The translations under genes were made by a program, and so were the position numbers. 64,000 nt of DNA from JBGSTR01 sp963707135 (GTDB taxonomy: Bacteria > Pseudomonadota > Gammaproteobacteria > Chromatiales > Chromatiaceae): assembly GCA_963707135.1 (NCBI GenBank), contig CAVPOY010000001.1, forward strand, positions 1 through 64,000, in the 5' to 3' direction. A model generated the notes under the pieces. The model worked only from the letters and a program-made list of their open reading frames with translations, ran no database searches and was not told the DNA's origin. Positions 7,204 to 17,165 of the stretch are shown here, piece after piece (positions within the stretch are counted from its first letter, which is position 1; each line of letters opens with the position of its first letter).

Positions 7204-8883
7204 CGCGCAACTGACACTCCATTTGGCCTCGTTCCGCAAAACGGCCGGAACATGCACCATCGCAGCCGATCCGACCCGTCGCATTCGGTCTGCCGTGTTG
7301 TTGTAGTGCCGATTCGTGGCCCGGCACTTTGCCTCAAGAGGTGCTGCAGCGCAGTCCTCGGATAGTGCATTAATCCCGGATTCCCCTGATGACTCCCAAT
7401 GCCTTGGCACACGATTTGCGCTAAGTCCTTGAAAACAAGGACATTCGTGCATTTCATGCCAACGTGGCAGGAGAACCCCATGGGTGACGCCCAAAACGAC
7501 GAATTGCGGGTCGGTTTTGACAGTCGGTTGAAGCTCAGGTTCTGCGGCAGCAAGGTCACCAGTGATGCCGGACTGCTGGCCTACCGCGAACTGGATGAAG
7601 CCCTCGGGCTCACTGAAATGGGCGAAGGCGTGCTGACTGATTCACGCTCGGGCACAAACAAGCAACATCTGCTCGTGCCCCTTTTGCGGCAGTCGATCTA
7701 CAGCCGCTTGGCGGGCTATGAAGACGTGAATGACGCCGAGCGGTTGTGTGTCGATCCGGCCATGCGGCACGTCGTGGGCGGAAGAGCGAGTCATCCGGAC
7801 AGGAAAGCCGCCTCAGCCAGCGAGGTGGGCCGGTTTGAAACCGAGATCCTCAGCACCAAGGCCAATCTCACCGCGCTGATGCATCTCTCGGGCCAGTGGA
7901 TCGACAAGGTCCACCAGCGACAGCCTCTCAAACAACTCATCCTCGATATGGATAGCTCGGTGAGCGAGACCTACGGGGACCAGGAAGGAACGGCTTACAA
8001 CGGCCACTTCGAGTGCACCTGCTACCATCCGCTGTTCCTGTTCAACCAGTTTGGCGACCTGGAGTATGCCATGCTTCGCCGTGGCAACAATGCCAGCGCG
8101 AAGTTCTGGCGACGCGTGTTGCTGCCGGTGATCGAGCGATACCGCCACCTGGAGATTCCCAAGTTCTTCCGGGGCGATGCGGCGTTTGCCCTGCCGAAGC
8201 TGCTGCGGCTGTTGGAGGACGAGGGCTACCAGTACGCGATCCGCATCAAGGCCAACGCCGTGCTGGAGCGGGAAATCGAGCATCTGCTCACTCGACCGGT
8301 AGGACGTCCCTCGCAGAAGCCGAAGGTCTTCTACCACAGTTTTCGTTATCAGGCGAAGTCGTGGCAGCGCGAAAGGCGGGTGGTCGCCAAGGTCGAGTGG
8401 CACGCGGGTGAATTGTTCCCACGCGTCGGTTTTATCGTCACCAACCTGACCAAGCACTCGAAGAACGTGGTGAAGTTCTACAACGGCCGCGGCACGGCGG
8501 AGCAGTGGATCAAGGAGGGCAAGAACGCGGTGAAGTGGACGAAGCTCTCCTGCCGCACGTTCAAGGACAACCAGACGCGGCTACAGTTGTTCGCGCTGGC
8601 ATACAACGTGGCGAACTTCTTGCGGAGGCTGGCACTCCCCAAGGAAATTGACCACTGGTCACTGACCACGCTCCGCGAGAAGCTGGTGAAGACCGGGGCC
8701 AAGGTGGTTCGGCACTCGAAGTACGTCACCTTCCAGTTGGCTGAGGTGGCCGTACCACGGCGGATGTTCGCGGCGATCCTCGACCGTATCGCACGGTTGG
8801 CAATGCCGCCGCCGGGAGTCGCCATGTCGTGTGTTTAACCCAACTCGCCCGCTGTAAGTCACCATTTCAGGAGAAGTTGCGCG
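7204..8883 (+). mobile_element. IS1380-family insertion sequence
   Basis: About 1.68 kb around an intact transposase. Candidate ends are a 9-bp inverted repeat, CGCGCAACT at 7204-7212 and AGTTGCGCG at 8875-8883, with weaker similarity extending inward. The length is normal for IS1380. The flanking four bases (CTCA and CTGA) are not a perfect target duplication, so exact ends are uncertain. A 7-bp hairpin with an AAAA loop (7425-7442) lies just before the transposase. Such structures often limit read-through expression in insertion sequences. Confidence 0.6.
7480..8838 (+). CDS. IS1380-family DDE transposase
   Basis: An intact transposase of about 452 aa. The N-terminal GSKVTSDAGLLAYRELDEAL and the DLA-type YSRLAGYEDVNDAERL are hallmarks of the family. 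The DDE core is visible as LILDMDSSVSETYG (first Asp), FRGDAAFALP (second Asp) and YNGRGTAEQWIKEGKNA (catalytic Glu region). A start at 7480 follows GGCAGGAGA at a good distance. An upstream in-frame extension is unlikely to be native. The frame is clean, so the copy may be active or recently inserted. Confidence 0.92.
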   Translation: MGDAQNDELRVGFDSRLKLRFCGSKVTSDAGLLAYRELDEALGLTEMGEGVLTDSRSGTNKQHLLVPLLRQSIYSRLAGYEDVNDAERLCVDPAMRHVVGGRASHPDRKAASASEVGRFETEILSTKANLTALMHLSGQWIDKVHQRQPLKQLILDMDSSVSETYGDQEGTAYNGHFECTCYHPLFLFNQFGDLEYAMLRRGNNASAKFWRRVLLPVIERYRHLEIPKFFRGDAAFALPKLLRLLEDEGYQYAIRIKANAVLEREIEHLLTRPVGRPSQKPKVFYHSFRYQAKSWQRERRVVAKVEWHAGELFPRVGFIVTNLTKHSKNVVKFYNGRGTAEQWIKEGKNAVKWTKLSCRTFKDNQTRLQLFALAYNVANFLRRLALPKEIDHWSLTTLREKLVKTGAKVVRHSKYVTFQLAEVAVPRRMFAAILDRIARLAMPPPGVAMSCV

Positions 8884-9078
8884 CTGAAGTGCGGATTCGA
8901 GTGTCATTGACGCCCAAACACGGCCTTTGAGGCTCTTCTCACCCGCCAGGGATGAGAAAAACCTGAAAAAATCGCCACGCGCTAGACACGGGGGGGACGC
9001 AGCGGTTACAAAAAACGCCAATTGTGCCGGGAGCGGTTCCCGGCTGAACTATCTGGGGAATGCCGGTTAATGGCGGGT

Positions 9079-9492
9079 GGTGAGGGGCTCGACATCTACA
9101 CTGCTTATGACCTACCCGCATACACCTACATGAAGGTAACCCAACCGAAGTCGAAAAGGTTTGGCAGGCCAACGCTGCTGACGCCGATATTCGCAGAGCT
9201 GAAGCTTTACCTGGAGGAGACCTTGCTACAGGCCGATGGGGGGCGGTGCACTGCATCGAGCTGCACCGCAACAAGTGCACCATGCGCTCCGCACTCGAGC
9301 GGTTCACCCAGAAGGCTAGACTAAAGCAGCGGCCTCGCCTTTGGCACAACATGAGAGCAAGTTGTGCAAGCGACCTGGCGGATCGTTTCCCCTCGCATGT
9401 CGCGGCCGCTTGGTTGGGACACACCGAGGAGATAGCCGAAGCCAGCTATCGCACCGTCACGGCTGAGCATGTCGCTCGAGCTCAGGGTGGCA
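9079..9492 (+). pseudogene. Second planctomycete tyrosine integrase remnant
   Basis: C-terminal half of an integrase, broken near 9230-9250. The first piece reads KVTQPKSKRFGRPTLLTPIF and then ELKLYLEE, the beta-sheet region before the catalytic helix. The second piece, in another frame, reads RPRLWHNMRASCASDL (catalytic His and Arg region), AAWLGHTEEIAEASY and VTAEHVARA, with the Tyr nucleophile region. No recognisable N-terminal domain lies upstream, where the IS1380 element ends. It is a different copy from the one at 6230-6953, which keeps the opposite half and strand. Confidence 0.7.
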
Positions 9493-9784
9493 CGGGGGGT
9501 GGAGACGCACCCTCCCGAAACGGCTCGAAACCCCGGGAAAAATGTTCACTGCCTGTTGCACCAGCAGTGCCGTTTTCGCCGTGTTTCGCTGGCTTTACGC
9601 CTGTTGATGAGAGTTTCGACGGTACTGGTGGCATTCCCTCACCACAAGTTTCGTACACGGCATGGCAGCGCCGACAGCGGGTCACGCAGTGAACCTCCAC
9701 CAACTCACCGCCACAAATCGGACAGGCCCGATCTGCATCGGCCGCTCTTGCCGGCGGATCGTGAGTACATACGGCTTGATTCAT
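9482..9784 (-). CDS. Small zinc-ribbon protein
   Basis: About 100 residues. The N-terminal half has two Cys pairs, CPICGGEL and CRRCHAVYETC, giving a CX2C-CX2C zinc ribbon. The rest is low complexity and Pro/Ser-rich, so the true end is uncertain. Short zinc-ribbon genes of this kind often lie downstream of planctomycete integrases, by recollection. It overlaps the end of the integrase remnant on the other strand by about 10 bases. An ATG at 9784 is preferred. It may be part of the decayed element. Confidence 0.4.
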   Translation of the reverse strand: MNQAVCTHDPPARAADADRACPICGGELVEVHCVTRCRRCHAVYETCGEGMPPVPSKLSSTGVKPAKHGENGTAGATGSEHFSRGFEPFREGASPPPVPP

Positions 9785-9832
9785 CGGACAAAGCACCTAT
9801 TTCTATGGAAGACTCTCTCCCGTGCCAAACCC

Positions 9833-10492
9833 TCAGGGGTTTGCACGGGAAGGGTTGAACGCGCACAGTATCTCGACCACACGGTCGTCTGACACAGGAC
9901 GGAATGACGCGTAGAACTCGCCAACAGCCCAAAACACTTCGGGGCTTTGGAGGCAGATAAACCGATCGCATCTGTCGCGAAGTCGCTCGGCCGTGTCGGC
10001 GGGCGCCACCGGAACCGCGACGATCAGTTCGCGTGGATCGTGACTTCGCACAACGTCGATGGCGGCAAACATGGTTGACCCCGTAGCAACGCCGTCGTCC
10101 GTGAGAATCACCGACCGACCATTTATTGGAGCTGCAGCCCGCCCGCTGCGAAACAGCCGGCGACGACGGTCGATTTCCGCAATTTGTCGACGCCGCTCGT
10201 CCTCCACGTAACTCGTTGCCACGCCAGGTATCGACCTTCGCGGACTGCTGAAGGTCACCTGCCCGTCTTCGCCCACGGCTCCAATCGCCAACTCGGGTTG
10301 GTTCGGGTGACCAATCTTGTGGGCAAGCACGACGTCGAGCTCCCCACCAACCAAACGAGCGATCGCGGCTGCTGTCACAACACCGCCCCTCGGTATGCCA
10401 AGCACCAACGGGTCATGTAGCGACAGCAAGGCGAGTTCTTCGCCCAGTTTCCGGCCTGCCTCCTCCCGGTCACGAAATATGCCAATCATCAT
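9833..10492 (-). CDS. Phosphoribosyltransferase domain protein
   Basis: A type I phosphoribosyltransferase fold. The PRPP-binding loop is VILTDDGVATGSTMFAAI near residue 140, and the N-terminal GIPRGGVVTAAAIA loop fits. The start at 10492 overlaps the stop of the upstream hydrolase gene by four bases (ATGA), implying translational coupling. This family has no assigned substrate. In some actinobacteria the two domains occur in one polypeptide with a dienelactone hydrolase-like part, which matches the pairing here. It is cytosolic with no signal peptide. Confidence 0.85.
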   Translation of the reverse strand: MMIGIFRDREEAGRKLGEELALLSLHDPLVLGIPRGGVVTAAAIARLVGGELDVVLAHKIGHPNQPELAIGAVGEDGQVTFSSPRRSIPGVATSYVEDERRRQIAEIDRRRRLFRSGRAAAPINGRSVILTDDGVATGSTMFAAIDVVRSHDPRELIVAVPVAPADTAERLRDRCDRFICLQSPEVFWAVGEFYASFRPVSDDRVVEILCAFNPSRANP

Positions 10493-11145
10493 ACCACCCG
10501 CTTGCTCAGGTACTGAACGAACCAAGCTGCCGCCAAACTCGCAACCACATCGAGTGTTCCTGGTTCCGTAAACAAATGAGTCGCATGGGGTACGATCTGC
10601 AACTGCTTATCGCAATACAATTGTTCAATGGCGAGCTGGTTCAGCTCGAGCACGGAGTAATCTCGTTCGCCAACGATAAGCAACGTTGGTGCTCGAACAC
10701 CGCGCAGATACTGTCCAGCCAAGTCCGGCCGCCCACCACGTGATACGACAGCGGACACTAACTCCGGTTGCTGGGCCGCGGCGACAAGTGCGGCTGCGGC
10801 GCCGGTGCTTGCGCCAAAGAGCCCGATTGTGAGCCCCTGGATCTCGTGTTGTTCACGAGCCCACTGCAGCGCATCGCTCAGCCTTCCTGCCAATAGCTGC
10901 ACGTCAAAGACGTTCTGGCGATTCTTCTCTTCGCTTGGCAGGAGCAAATCAAATAGTAATGTTGCCATGCCAGCTTGCTGTAGCTGCTCGGCGACATGCC
11001 GGTTCCGCACGCTGAACCTGCTGCTACCGCTGCCGTGTGCAAAAAGCACTAGCCCCGCCCTTGCAGCCGGCACTGTCAACACACCGGGCAGGCAGCAGCA
11101 ACCGACTTCTACATCGTACTCATCTTGAAGAGGTGTGACGCTCAT
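10489..11145 (-). CDS. Alpha/beta hydrolase (dienelactone hydrolase-like)
   Basis: A serine hydrolase of 218 aa. The core begins VLFAHGSGSSRFSVRNR, the oxyanion HGSG region. The nucleophile is in GLFGASTGAAAAL, the acid in LIVGERDYSV and the His in HATHLF. The start at 11145 is preferred over an upstream GTG or TTG because AGGAGA lies 5 bases before it. The first gene of a coupled pair with the phosphoribosyltransferase. The real substrate is unknown. Confidence 0.85.
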   Translation of the reverse strand: MSVTPLQDEYDVEVGCCCLPGVLTVPAARAGLVLFAHGSGSSRFSVRNRHVAEQLQQAGMATLLFDLLLPSEEKNRQNVFDVQLLAGRLSDALQWAREQHEIQGLTIGLFGASTGAAAALVAAAQQPELVSAVVSRGGRPDLAGQYLRGVRAPTLLIVGERDYSVLELNQLAIEQLYCDKQLQIVPHATHLFTEPGTLDVVASLAAAWFVQYLSKRVV

Positions 11146-11501
11146 GGGTCTCCTCGCACTCGGTGGCAATTAGCCACCGCTTCGTTTCCACACACCCCAA
11201 CTCTCCTTGCTAAGCAGGGGCAAGGATCGGTGCAGAATGCGAATCCGCTAACGCGAAGCTCACACCAGTTAGCATGCAAACTCAGTGCCAAATCAAGAGA
11301 TAACAAATCCATCTCCCAGTGCAACCTCAGTGTGCTATCCTGGCAATCCAGCTGTCACATCTGCTCACCTTTCGTCCGCCTCCGGAGCCTGATTTCGCTC
11401 CTTTGCGGGATGGTTTAACAGACTGCCACGAGCGGGAGCCGTTGCCGAATCAACGTGTTGGCATCACCTTTGCTAGGTAAGGTCCCATTGGATGAGCGGC
11501 C
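11146..11501. other. Intergenic region between divergent genes
   Basis: 356 bases separating the minus-strand hydrolase from the plus-strand kinase. No gene, tRNA or clear hairpin was recognised. It presumably holds divergent promoters, but none could be assigned by sequence. Confidence 0.3.
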
Positions 11502-11546
11502 TTGCCCGGCTGTGGTTCTTTCACTCGTGTCACAGGGTGGCAGAAT

Positions 11547-12557
11547 GTGAGCACTGGTACTTCGCCACTGACGACCGACCAGAAGGTTGATTTTCTGCGT
11601 CTACCGCCGAGCTATTCGCACAGCGTCCGATCGGTGGTCGTGAAAGAGACTCATATGGCATGGGTGTTTTTGGCCGGCAAGTTTGCTTACAAATTGAAGA
11701 AGCCGGCCTGCAATGAGTATCTGGATTTCAGCACAGTCGAGAAAAGACACCGCGATTGCGAGTTGGAACTGTCGCTCAACCGTCGTCTGGCCGAATCGGT
11801 CTACTTGGCGGTGGTGCCCTTAGGATGCACTTGCGACGGTACTCTAAGAATCGGCTCCACCGATTTGGTGGTTGATTGGCTAGTTCAGATGAGACGCCTA
11901 CCACATCGCTTGATGCTCGATGTACTGATCGCTTCGAGCCGCGTGGCGAATTATGCAATCGAGAGTCTATGCAGAAAGCTCTGCCGATATTACCGTGCCG
12001 CTCCTCCATGCCGGATTGACCCCCTAGACTATTGCCACCGATTGCAGGGATTTATCGAAGATTCCTTACGCACGTTGCATCGATCGCACTACGATCTTCC
12101 GCAAGGCTTGATCGCGCAAAGCGCTGAGTCTCTACTTGCATTCGTCGACCGGCATGCCGGGACGCTCGAGGGCCGAACGCGACAAGGACGCATTGTTGAT
12201 GGTCACGGCGACTTGCGGCCCGAGCATGTTTGCCTTGAGCCGCTTCCGGTGGTGATCGACTGTCTCGAGTTCAATGCCGATTTAAGGATGCTGGACGCGG
12301 CCGACGATCTTTCGTTCCTGACGCTGGAATGCGACATGCTGGGGGCGAACACCGTCAGCCGGCTGATATGGCAACACTATTGTGATTTCTGCGCCGACCG
12401 TGTTCCGCCTGAACTACTCGATTTCTATCAACGGCGACATGCCTTTACTCGAGCCGCCGTCGCAATCCGACATCTCGACGATCCGGTTATCAACAACCAT
12501 CTGCAATGGCGAGCCAAGGCAATCCGTTACCTAACGATTTCCGCCGATGTGGCGTGA
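11547..12557 (+). CDS. Aminoglycoside phosphotransferase-like kinase (COG2187)
   Basis: A soluble protein of about 340 aa resembling the N-terminal kinase-like half of COG2187 proteins. It has an early WVFLAGKFAYKLKKP segment (ATP-site Lys) and the catalytic Brenner-like motif VDGHGDLRPEHVCL followed by VIDCLEFNADLRMLDAADD. The start is uncertain: GTG at 11547 and TTG at 11502 are both possible and no strong ribosome site is evident. Many family members carry a C-terminal P-loop domain, which is missing here. Its substrate is unknown. It sits between the phosphoribosyltransferase pair and a PRPP synthetase, but on the opposite strand. Confidence 0.75.
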   Translation: MSTGTSPLTTDQKVDFLRLPPSYSHSVRSVVVKETHMAWVFLAGKFAYKLKKPACNEYLDFSTVEKRHRDCELELSLNRRLAESVYLAVVPLGCTCDGTLRIGSTDLVVDWLVQMRRLPHRLMLDVLIASSRVANYAIESLCRKLCRYYRAAPPCRIDPLDYCHRLQGFIEDSLRTLHRSHYDLPQGLIAQSAESLLAFVDRHAGTLEGRTRQGRIVDGHGDLRPEHVCLEPLPVVIDCLEFNADLRMLDAADDLSFLTLECDMLGANTVSRLIWQHYCDFCADRVPPELLDFYQRRHAFTRAAVAIRHLDDPVINNHLQWRAKAIRYLTISADVA

Positions 12558-13704
12558 GTCGAAAGCAATCGGCAACTGCGGCAGGAGTTCAAGATAGGTA
12601 TCGCGGCTTGATGGAGGATCCCTCGTCTGGCTGTACTCGGCAGGCGCGGCGGGAGTCCAGTCTTGCAACTCGTTCAATTCGACCAGTGAGCCGCCTTGGA
12701 GGATTCGCTTGATGGCCGCGGCGAACAACGGAGCAACGTCAAGCACTTCAATATCTCTATGTGAGCGAGAACCAAGGTCAATCGAGCTTTCAACCGTGTT
12801 GGTGACCACCACCGATTCCAATTGCGAATCTGCCAGCTTCTGCCGTGCCCGGCCCGCGAACAAGCCGTGGGTTGCCAGTCCGATGACACGGATCGCTCCC
12901 TTCTTGACACAAGCCTCGGCAGCGACGAATCAATGTGGTGCCTCCGGCAATCATGTCGTCGAGAAATACAACGGTCTTTCCTTCCACCTCGCCGACCACA
13001 GTTCCACCACTGACGACGCCAGAACTACGGTACTTTTCAATGAACGCGCGGCCAGGCGACACGCCGGTCACGGTCTCGATGCCGCGGCGAAACGCGTCCA
13101 CCCGCTTGATGCCGCCTTCATCGGGCGAAGCAATCACCAGGTCGTCAAGTGCCGTCCCCTCGAATCGCGAGACAACGTAGCTCCGAAACAAGGAAGCCGC
13201 TTCCACTTGCTCGGCGATCGCCGAGCGAAATGCGTTCTGATAGGCTGCCAGGTTGTGGACGTCCATCGTCACCACACGTTGGGTGCCGACCGATTCCAGC
13301 ATGCCGGCCACGTAACGGCTCGCGACTGGATCACGAGGTTTCGACTTCTGGTCCTTGCGGGCGTAGCACAGGTACGGAATAACGGCCGTCAACCGACCTG
13401 CTGAGGCATCGCGAAGTGACCCAAGGAAGAACAACAATCGGCACAACTTGTCGTTAACCGATTGAGCGTCGTCGCTGTAGAGCGATTGAATCACGAACAC
13501 ATCGCGGTTCCGTACGTTGCACAGCGAGCGAATCTTGTGCTCACCATCTTCAAACTCGCGCTCTTCGTGCTCACTCAACTCAATTCCCAGAACTTCACCG
13601 ACCCGTTTACCAAACGCACGGCTCGCATTCACCGCAAATACAAGTGGATCGTCAGCGGACACGATAGATCCTTGTGCGAGTTTCGACAACGCGTATCGAA
13701 CCAT
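12531..13704 (-). CDS. prs: Ribose-phosphate pyrophosphokinase, one frameshift
   Basis: Makes PRPP from ribose 5-phosphate and ATP. It shows VFAVNASRAFG, FEDGEHKIRS, the ATP loop near ARKDQKSKPRDPVASRYVA, the DVHN metal site and the PRPP loop VVFLDDMIAGGTTLIR. Directly after that, near 12929, one extra base shifts the frame. The downstream frame continues with ACVKKGAIRVIGLATHGLFA and VVTNTV, as expected for the C-terminus. Since prs is usually essential, a sequencing error is more likely than decay. The start is uncertain (ATG 13704; a TTG at 13827 adds 41 residues). The HSQ-type N-terminal signature is altered relative to class I enzymes. Confidence 0.85.
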
Positions 13705-14126
13705 CAAACCAGGTCGGTATGTGTCGTCGCGATGCTGTGTGCTTACCTCGTCGGGTTTCTCGGCACCCGGTGCGTCGCTGGTGAGCGACAAAATGGCGAC
13801 GCTAGGTGTGGGTTGCCCCTTCGGCAAGGACCGTCGGACATCCTCGTTCGCCTAACCTCTGCAATTCACGTACCGACTATCCCCTTTAGCCTAACTGAGG
13901 GAGCCAGTTTGCAGACTCCATACTGCGACAGCCTCGGGAAGGCCCGCCAGATGAATGCAAGACGGTGAGCGATTGAGCACCACCACTGTGCGATTTCCGA
14001 GCCTCACACGTGCTGTTCGAAGCCGGAGGCAGGACGGCACGGGGTTCGCTTCGGAAATGGAACACCTGAACCAAGGTGGGCAGAAATGTTGCAGGAATCT
14101 GGAGTTGAGCTTTAGGGCAACCGGGC

Positions 14127-15629
14127 TTAGGGCAACCGCCCTGGTGGCCGGGATCCGGTGGCGGCCCTGTTGGTAAGCTTGTCTCCCAGATCTTCCCGGG
14201 CCAAGTCCGCATGCCTGGATAGACGGGCGACAACCTCAGGATGGGCGTCGGCAATGTTGGTGGTTTCGCCTGGATCGTTTTTCAAATCGAACAACTCCAA
14301 ACCAATGCGGGCCTGCTTGTAGCTGGCAGGGCGTCCTCCGGATCCACCAGGACGTCCCGCCAAGGTCTGGTAGGCATGTGGAAAGTGAAGCTTGTATCGA
14401 CGGTCGCGCACCGCCCGAAGTTCACCTCCGTAGTAACAGTAGAACGCGTCGTGGGGGCTGGTCGCGTCTGCTTGACCGGATAGCAGAGGCCAGATGTTCT
14501 TACCATCGATCGGGCTGGTTGAGCTGTCGCTGTCGCCAAGGAGGTATGCGAACGTCGGTAGCAGGTCCATGGTGGTGGCCAACTCATTGCATGACAATCC
14601 TGCCGGGATTCGTCCCGGCCACCTTGCGAGGCAAGGCACTCGGTACCCACCTTCGAACATGGTGCCTTTTCCTTCGCGCAGCGGCTCCGCGGAGCCGGCG
14701 TGATCGCCATAACTGAGCCAAGGTCCATTGTCGGAAGTAAAGACAACGAGGGTGTTCTCGTCAACGCCATGAACCTTGAGCGCGTCAAGCACCTCGCCCA
14801 CGGACCAGTCGATCTCCATCACAACATCGCCAAACAGCCCTGCCCCACTCTTCCCTTGAAACTTGTCGGACACAAACAGCGGAACATGCACCATCGAATG
14901 GGGAAGGTAAAGAAAGAAGGGCTTATCCTTGTTGCGTGCGATGAAGTCGACGGCGTGCTCGGTGTACTGGGTAGTAAGCTGCGCCTGCTCTTCGGCCGTC
15001 ACTTCCGCATCGATGATCCGTGTCCCTTCATAGAGAGATAATGGCGGATAGCCCCGCTTGCGATCTGCGGCGGCCCTCGGAAGCTTGACGACGCTCGGGT
15101 GTAAAGGCCACATGTCGTTCGAATACGGCAGGCCGAACCACTCGTCAAATCCATGCTTGTTGGGCAGGAATGGTGGCTTGTCGCCAAGGTGCCACTTTCC
15201 AAAAATTGCCGTCGCGTAGCCGTGCGATTTACACAACTCGGCAATCGTTACTTCGTCGGGATTGAGCCCCACACGTGCATCTGGGCCCAAGGCTCCAAGA
15301 ATCCCAACGCGTTCCGGATAGCAACCCGTCAGCAAGGCGGCTCGCGAAGCACTGCAGACCGCGGTAGCGGCATGAAAGTCCGTCAACACGCTCCCCTCGG
15401 CCGCCATGCGGTCGAGATTGGGCGTAGCATAGGCCTCGGCTCCGAAAGCACCAATGTCGGCGTACCCCATGTCGTCGATGAAGATTACGACCAGGTTTGG
15501 AAGACGCTCGTCGGCGTGGAGCAGCGTGCCGAGCATGCAGGCATGCAACAGGGCGACCGCAGCCGAGCGCAGCCACCGTCGTGACCAACCATCCGTTGAG
15601 CAACCAAGAAATAGCATCATTATGTCCAT
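14127..15629 (-). CDS. Secreted sulfatase (arylsulfatase family, formylglycine type)
   Basis: About 500 aa with an N-terminal signal peptide (residues about 18-39). The metal-binding start is NLVVIFIDDMGYADIG. The formylglycine site is CSASRAALLTG, with Cys as the residue to be modified and Ala in place of the usual Pro. FGKWHLG, FLYLPHSMVHVP and VVFTSDNGPW supply the remaining metal and sulfate contacts. The family hydrolyses sulfate esters, typically of algal polysaccharides in marine planctomycetes. The specific substrate cannot be read. The gene stands alone, and no maturation enzyme (FGE or anSME) is nearby. Confidence 0.92.
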   Translation of the reverse strand: MDIMMLFLGCSTDGWSRRWLRSAAVALLHACMLGTLLHADERLPNLVVIFIDDMGYADIGAFGAEAYATPNLDRMAAEGSVLTDFHAATAVCSASRAALLTGCYPERVGILGALGPDARVGLNPDEVTIAELCKSHGYATAIFGKWHLGDKPPFLPNKHGFDEWFGLPYSNDMWPLHPSVVKLPRAAADRKRGYPPLSLYEGTRIIDAEVTAEEQAQLTTQYTEHAVDFIARNKDKPFFLYLPHSMVHVPLFVSDKFQGKSGAGLFGDVVMEIDWSVGEVLDALKVHGVDENTLVVFTSDNGPWLSYGDHAGSAEPLREGKGTMFEGGYRVPCLARWPGRIPAGLSCNELATTMDLLPTFAYLLGDSDSSTSPIDGKNIWPLLSGQADATSPHDAFYCYYGGELRAVRDRRYKLHFPHAYQTLAGRPGGSGGRPASYKQARIGLELFDLKNDPGETTNIADAHPEVVARLSRHADLAREDLGDKLTNRAATGSRPPGRLP

Positions 15630-15705
15630 CCAAACAACACCACAGGAGAACTCGATTTGCTTTCGCGCGATGGCTATCGCACGCAGTCCGCCGTCAACAC
15701 CTCAC

Positions 15706-17133
15706 TCATTGCTGTGCGGTAGTCCCCGCGGCGGCAATATCACGCTTCAGTTCCTGGACGAGTCCAGGTGGAAGGAATTCGGCCAGCACGTCGCGCGTAT
15801 CGTTAAACAGCTTCTCAATCCGTTGTTGGATCCTGGGATCGTCACTTTCGATTAGCCGTTCCTGCTGTCGAATGCGTTGCTGCTCGAACTCGGTGGCAGT
15901 CGGCATTCCCTCAAGTTCGCGGACCAGGTTGTTGGCGGCCTTGAGATCGTTGGCCTTGATCTTGGCCCTTGTCCGGGCCGCGAGAATGCTTCGTCGGGCG
16001 ACCAGGTCGATCAACTCTTCCCTGATGCCTACCAGCTTCGCTTCCGCTTCCAGTCGCTTTCGATCGTCGACCAAGGGGGCTTGAACTAAACCGTCGGCCG
16101 TAGGGACGACAGGAATCTTGGCGATCCATTGACCGCCACTTTGCACGAATACGATTTGAATTGGCGTCTTCCCGCCGGCAATCCGTATTGTCCCGTCGTC
16201 GCTCGTCTTGCCAATGTAGGTCTGGTCTTCGGCGTCGACGTCTCGCTGGTAAACTTGGAAGCCGGCCAACGGCTGCCCCTCGTCATCACGAGCATGAAGG
16301 CGCAGACGCGTGTCACTGTCGCCTGGCCGTACCATGGCAGCAATTTGATCCACCCGTCCGCGCTGGCGAATGCCCAATGGCGAAGCGGTGTGGCTGACGA
16401 TCGAAGCGGTCAACGACTCTCCGTCCGAAGCATTCGTCAGAAAATAGGTCCAAGGCACTTGCTGAATGCCGTTTTCGACAGGCTGCCCATCGCGATCAAC
16501 ACGCCGGAGTATTGGCCGAAATACCTGGCCTTCGTCCACCACCAGCGGCTGGCTTGCGGCAGCGCGTGAAAGGTTGCCGCCGCGAAATTGCAATTCGACT
16601 TGATCGGGTGCCTCGCGAACAACGCGAAACGTCGCCATGGGCGTAAACGCCTGTTGAACCATCGCAAACACCAGTTCGCGAATAGCGGCCCCGTCGCGTG
16701 TTTCGCCACCTCGCACCGGGCCCCACGTTTCGAGCAAGCAGTCGTATTCCTGAGCTGCCACATCGTAGCCCAACGGGCCTTCAACGATGGCAACAGCAAT
16801 CAGCTTGTCGAAATCTCGCCGTGTGGCGGCAAGCTGGTCGTCTGGCAAGTCGATGAGCTGCCCCTCAGTCCCGCTGGGCAGATCGTCGTCGGCCTGGTCG
16901 ACAAACAGCTTCCACAACGGCCCATAGGCCACCTGGACGCGTTGGCGAAGGTACTCGGGAAGTTGCGACTCGAGTCTCGATTGCCATACGGACGAAACGT
17001 CGTATCGCAAGAGGACTTGCACGCGATAGGGCGAAACCTCCCAGTAGCGGTCGACTGTCGCACCAATGCCAGTAGGCGCAGCCAGCAGCATGCAGCCGCA
17101 AAGTGCGGCTGCCGCCAACTTGCAGCAAAACAT
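15706..17133 (-). CDS. Exported planctomycete protein of unknown function, last gene of the ExbBD operon
   Basis: About 475 aa. The chosen ATG at 17133 starts a clear signal peptide (MFCCKLAAAALCGCMLLAAP); 22 upstream residues lack such character. The mature protein begins with a conserved RYWEVSPYRVQVLL segment. A carboxypeptidase-regulatory-like beta domain (RLHARDDEGQPLAGFQVYQR) sits near the middle, and a long charged, probably coiled-coil region lies near residues 370-470. No enzyme motif is seen. It starts 33 bases after the preceding gene ends, which places it in the envelope operon. It is likely periplasmic and may act with the solute-binding-like protein encoded just upstream. Confidence 0.7.
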   Translation of the reverse strand: MFCCKLAAAALCGCMLLAAPTGIGATVDRYWEVSPYRVQVLLRYDVSSVWQSRLESQLPEYLRQRVQVAYGPLWKLFVDQADDDLPSGTEGQLIDLPDDQLAATRRDFDKLIAVAIVEGPLGYDVAAQEYDCLLETWGPVRGGETRDGAAIRELVFAMVQQAFTPMATFRVVREAPDQVELQFRGGNLSRAAASQPLVVDEGQVFRPILRRVDRDGQPVENGIQQVPWTYFLTNASDGESLTASIVSHTASPLGIRQRGRVDQIAAMVRPGDSDTRLRLHARDDEGQPLAGFQVYQRDVDAEDQTYIGKTSDDGTIRIAGGKTPIQIVFVQSGGQWIAKIPVVPTADGLVQAPLVDDRKRLEAEAKLVGIREELIDLVARRSILAARTRAKIKANDLKAANNLVRELEGMPTATEFEQQRIRQQERLIESDDPRIQQRIEKLFNDTRDVLAEFLPPGLVQELKRDIAAAGTTAQQ

Positions 17134-17165
17134 CGCAAGCGATTTAGGTTGGCTACGCTGGAAAA

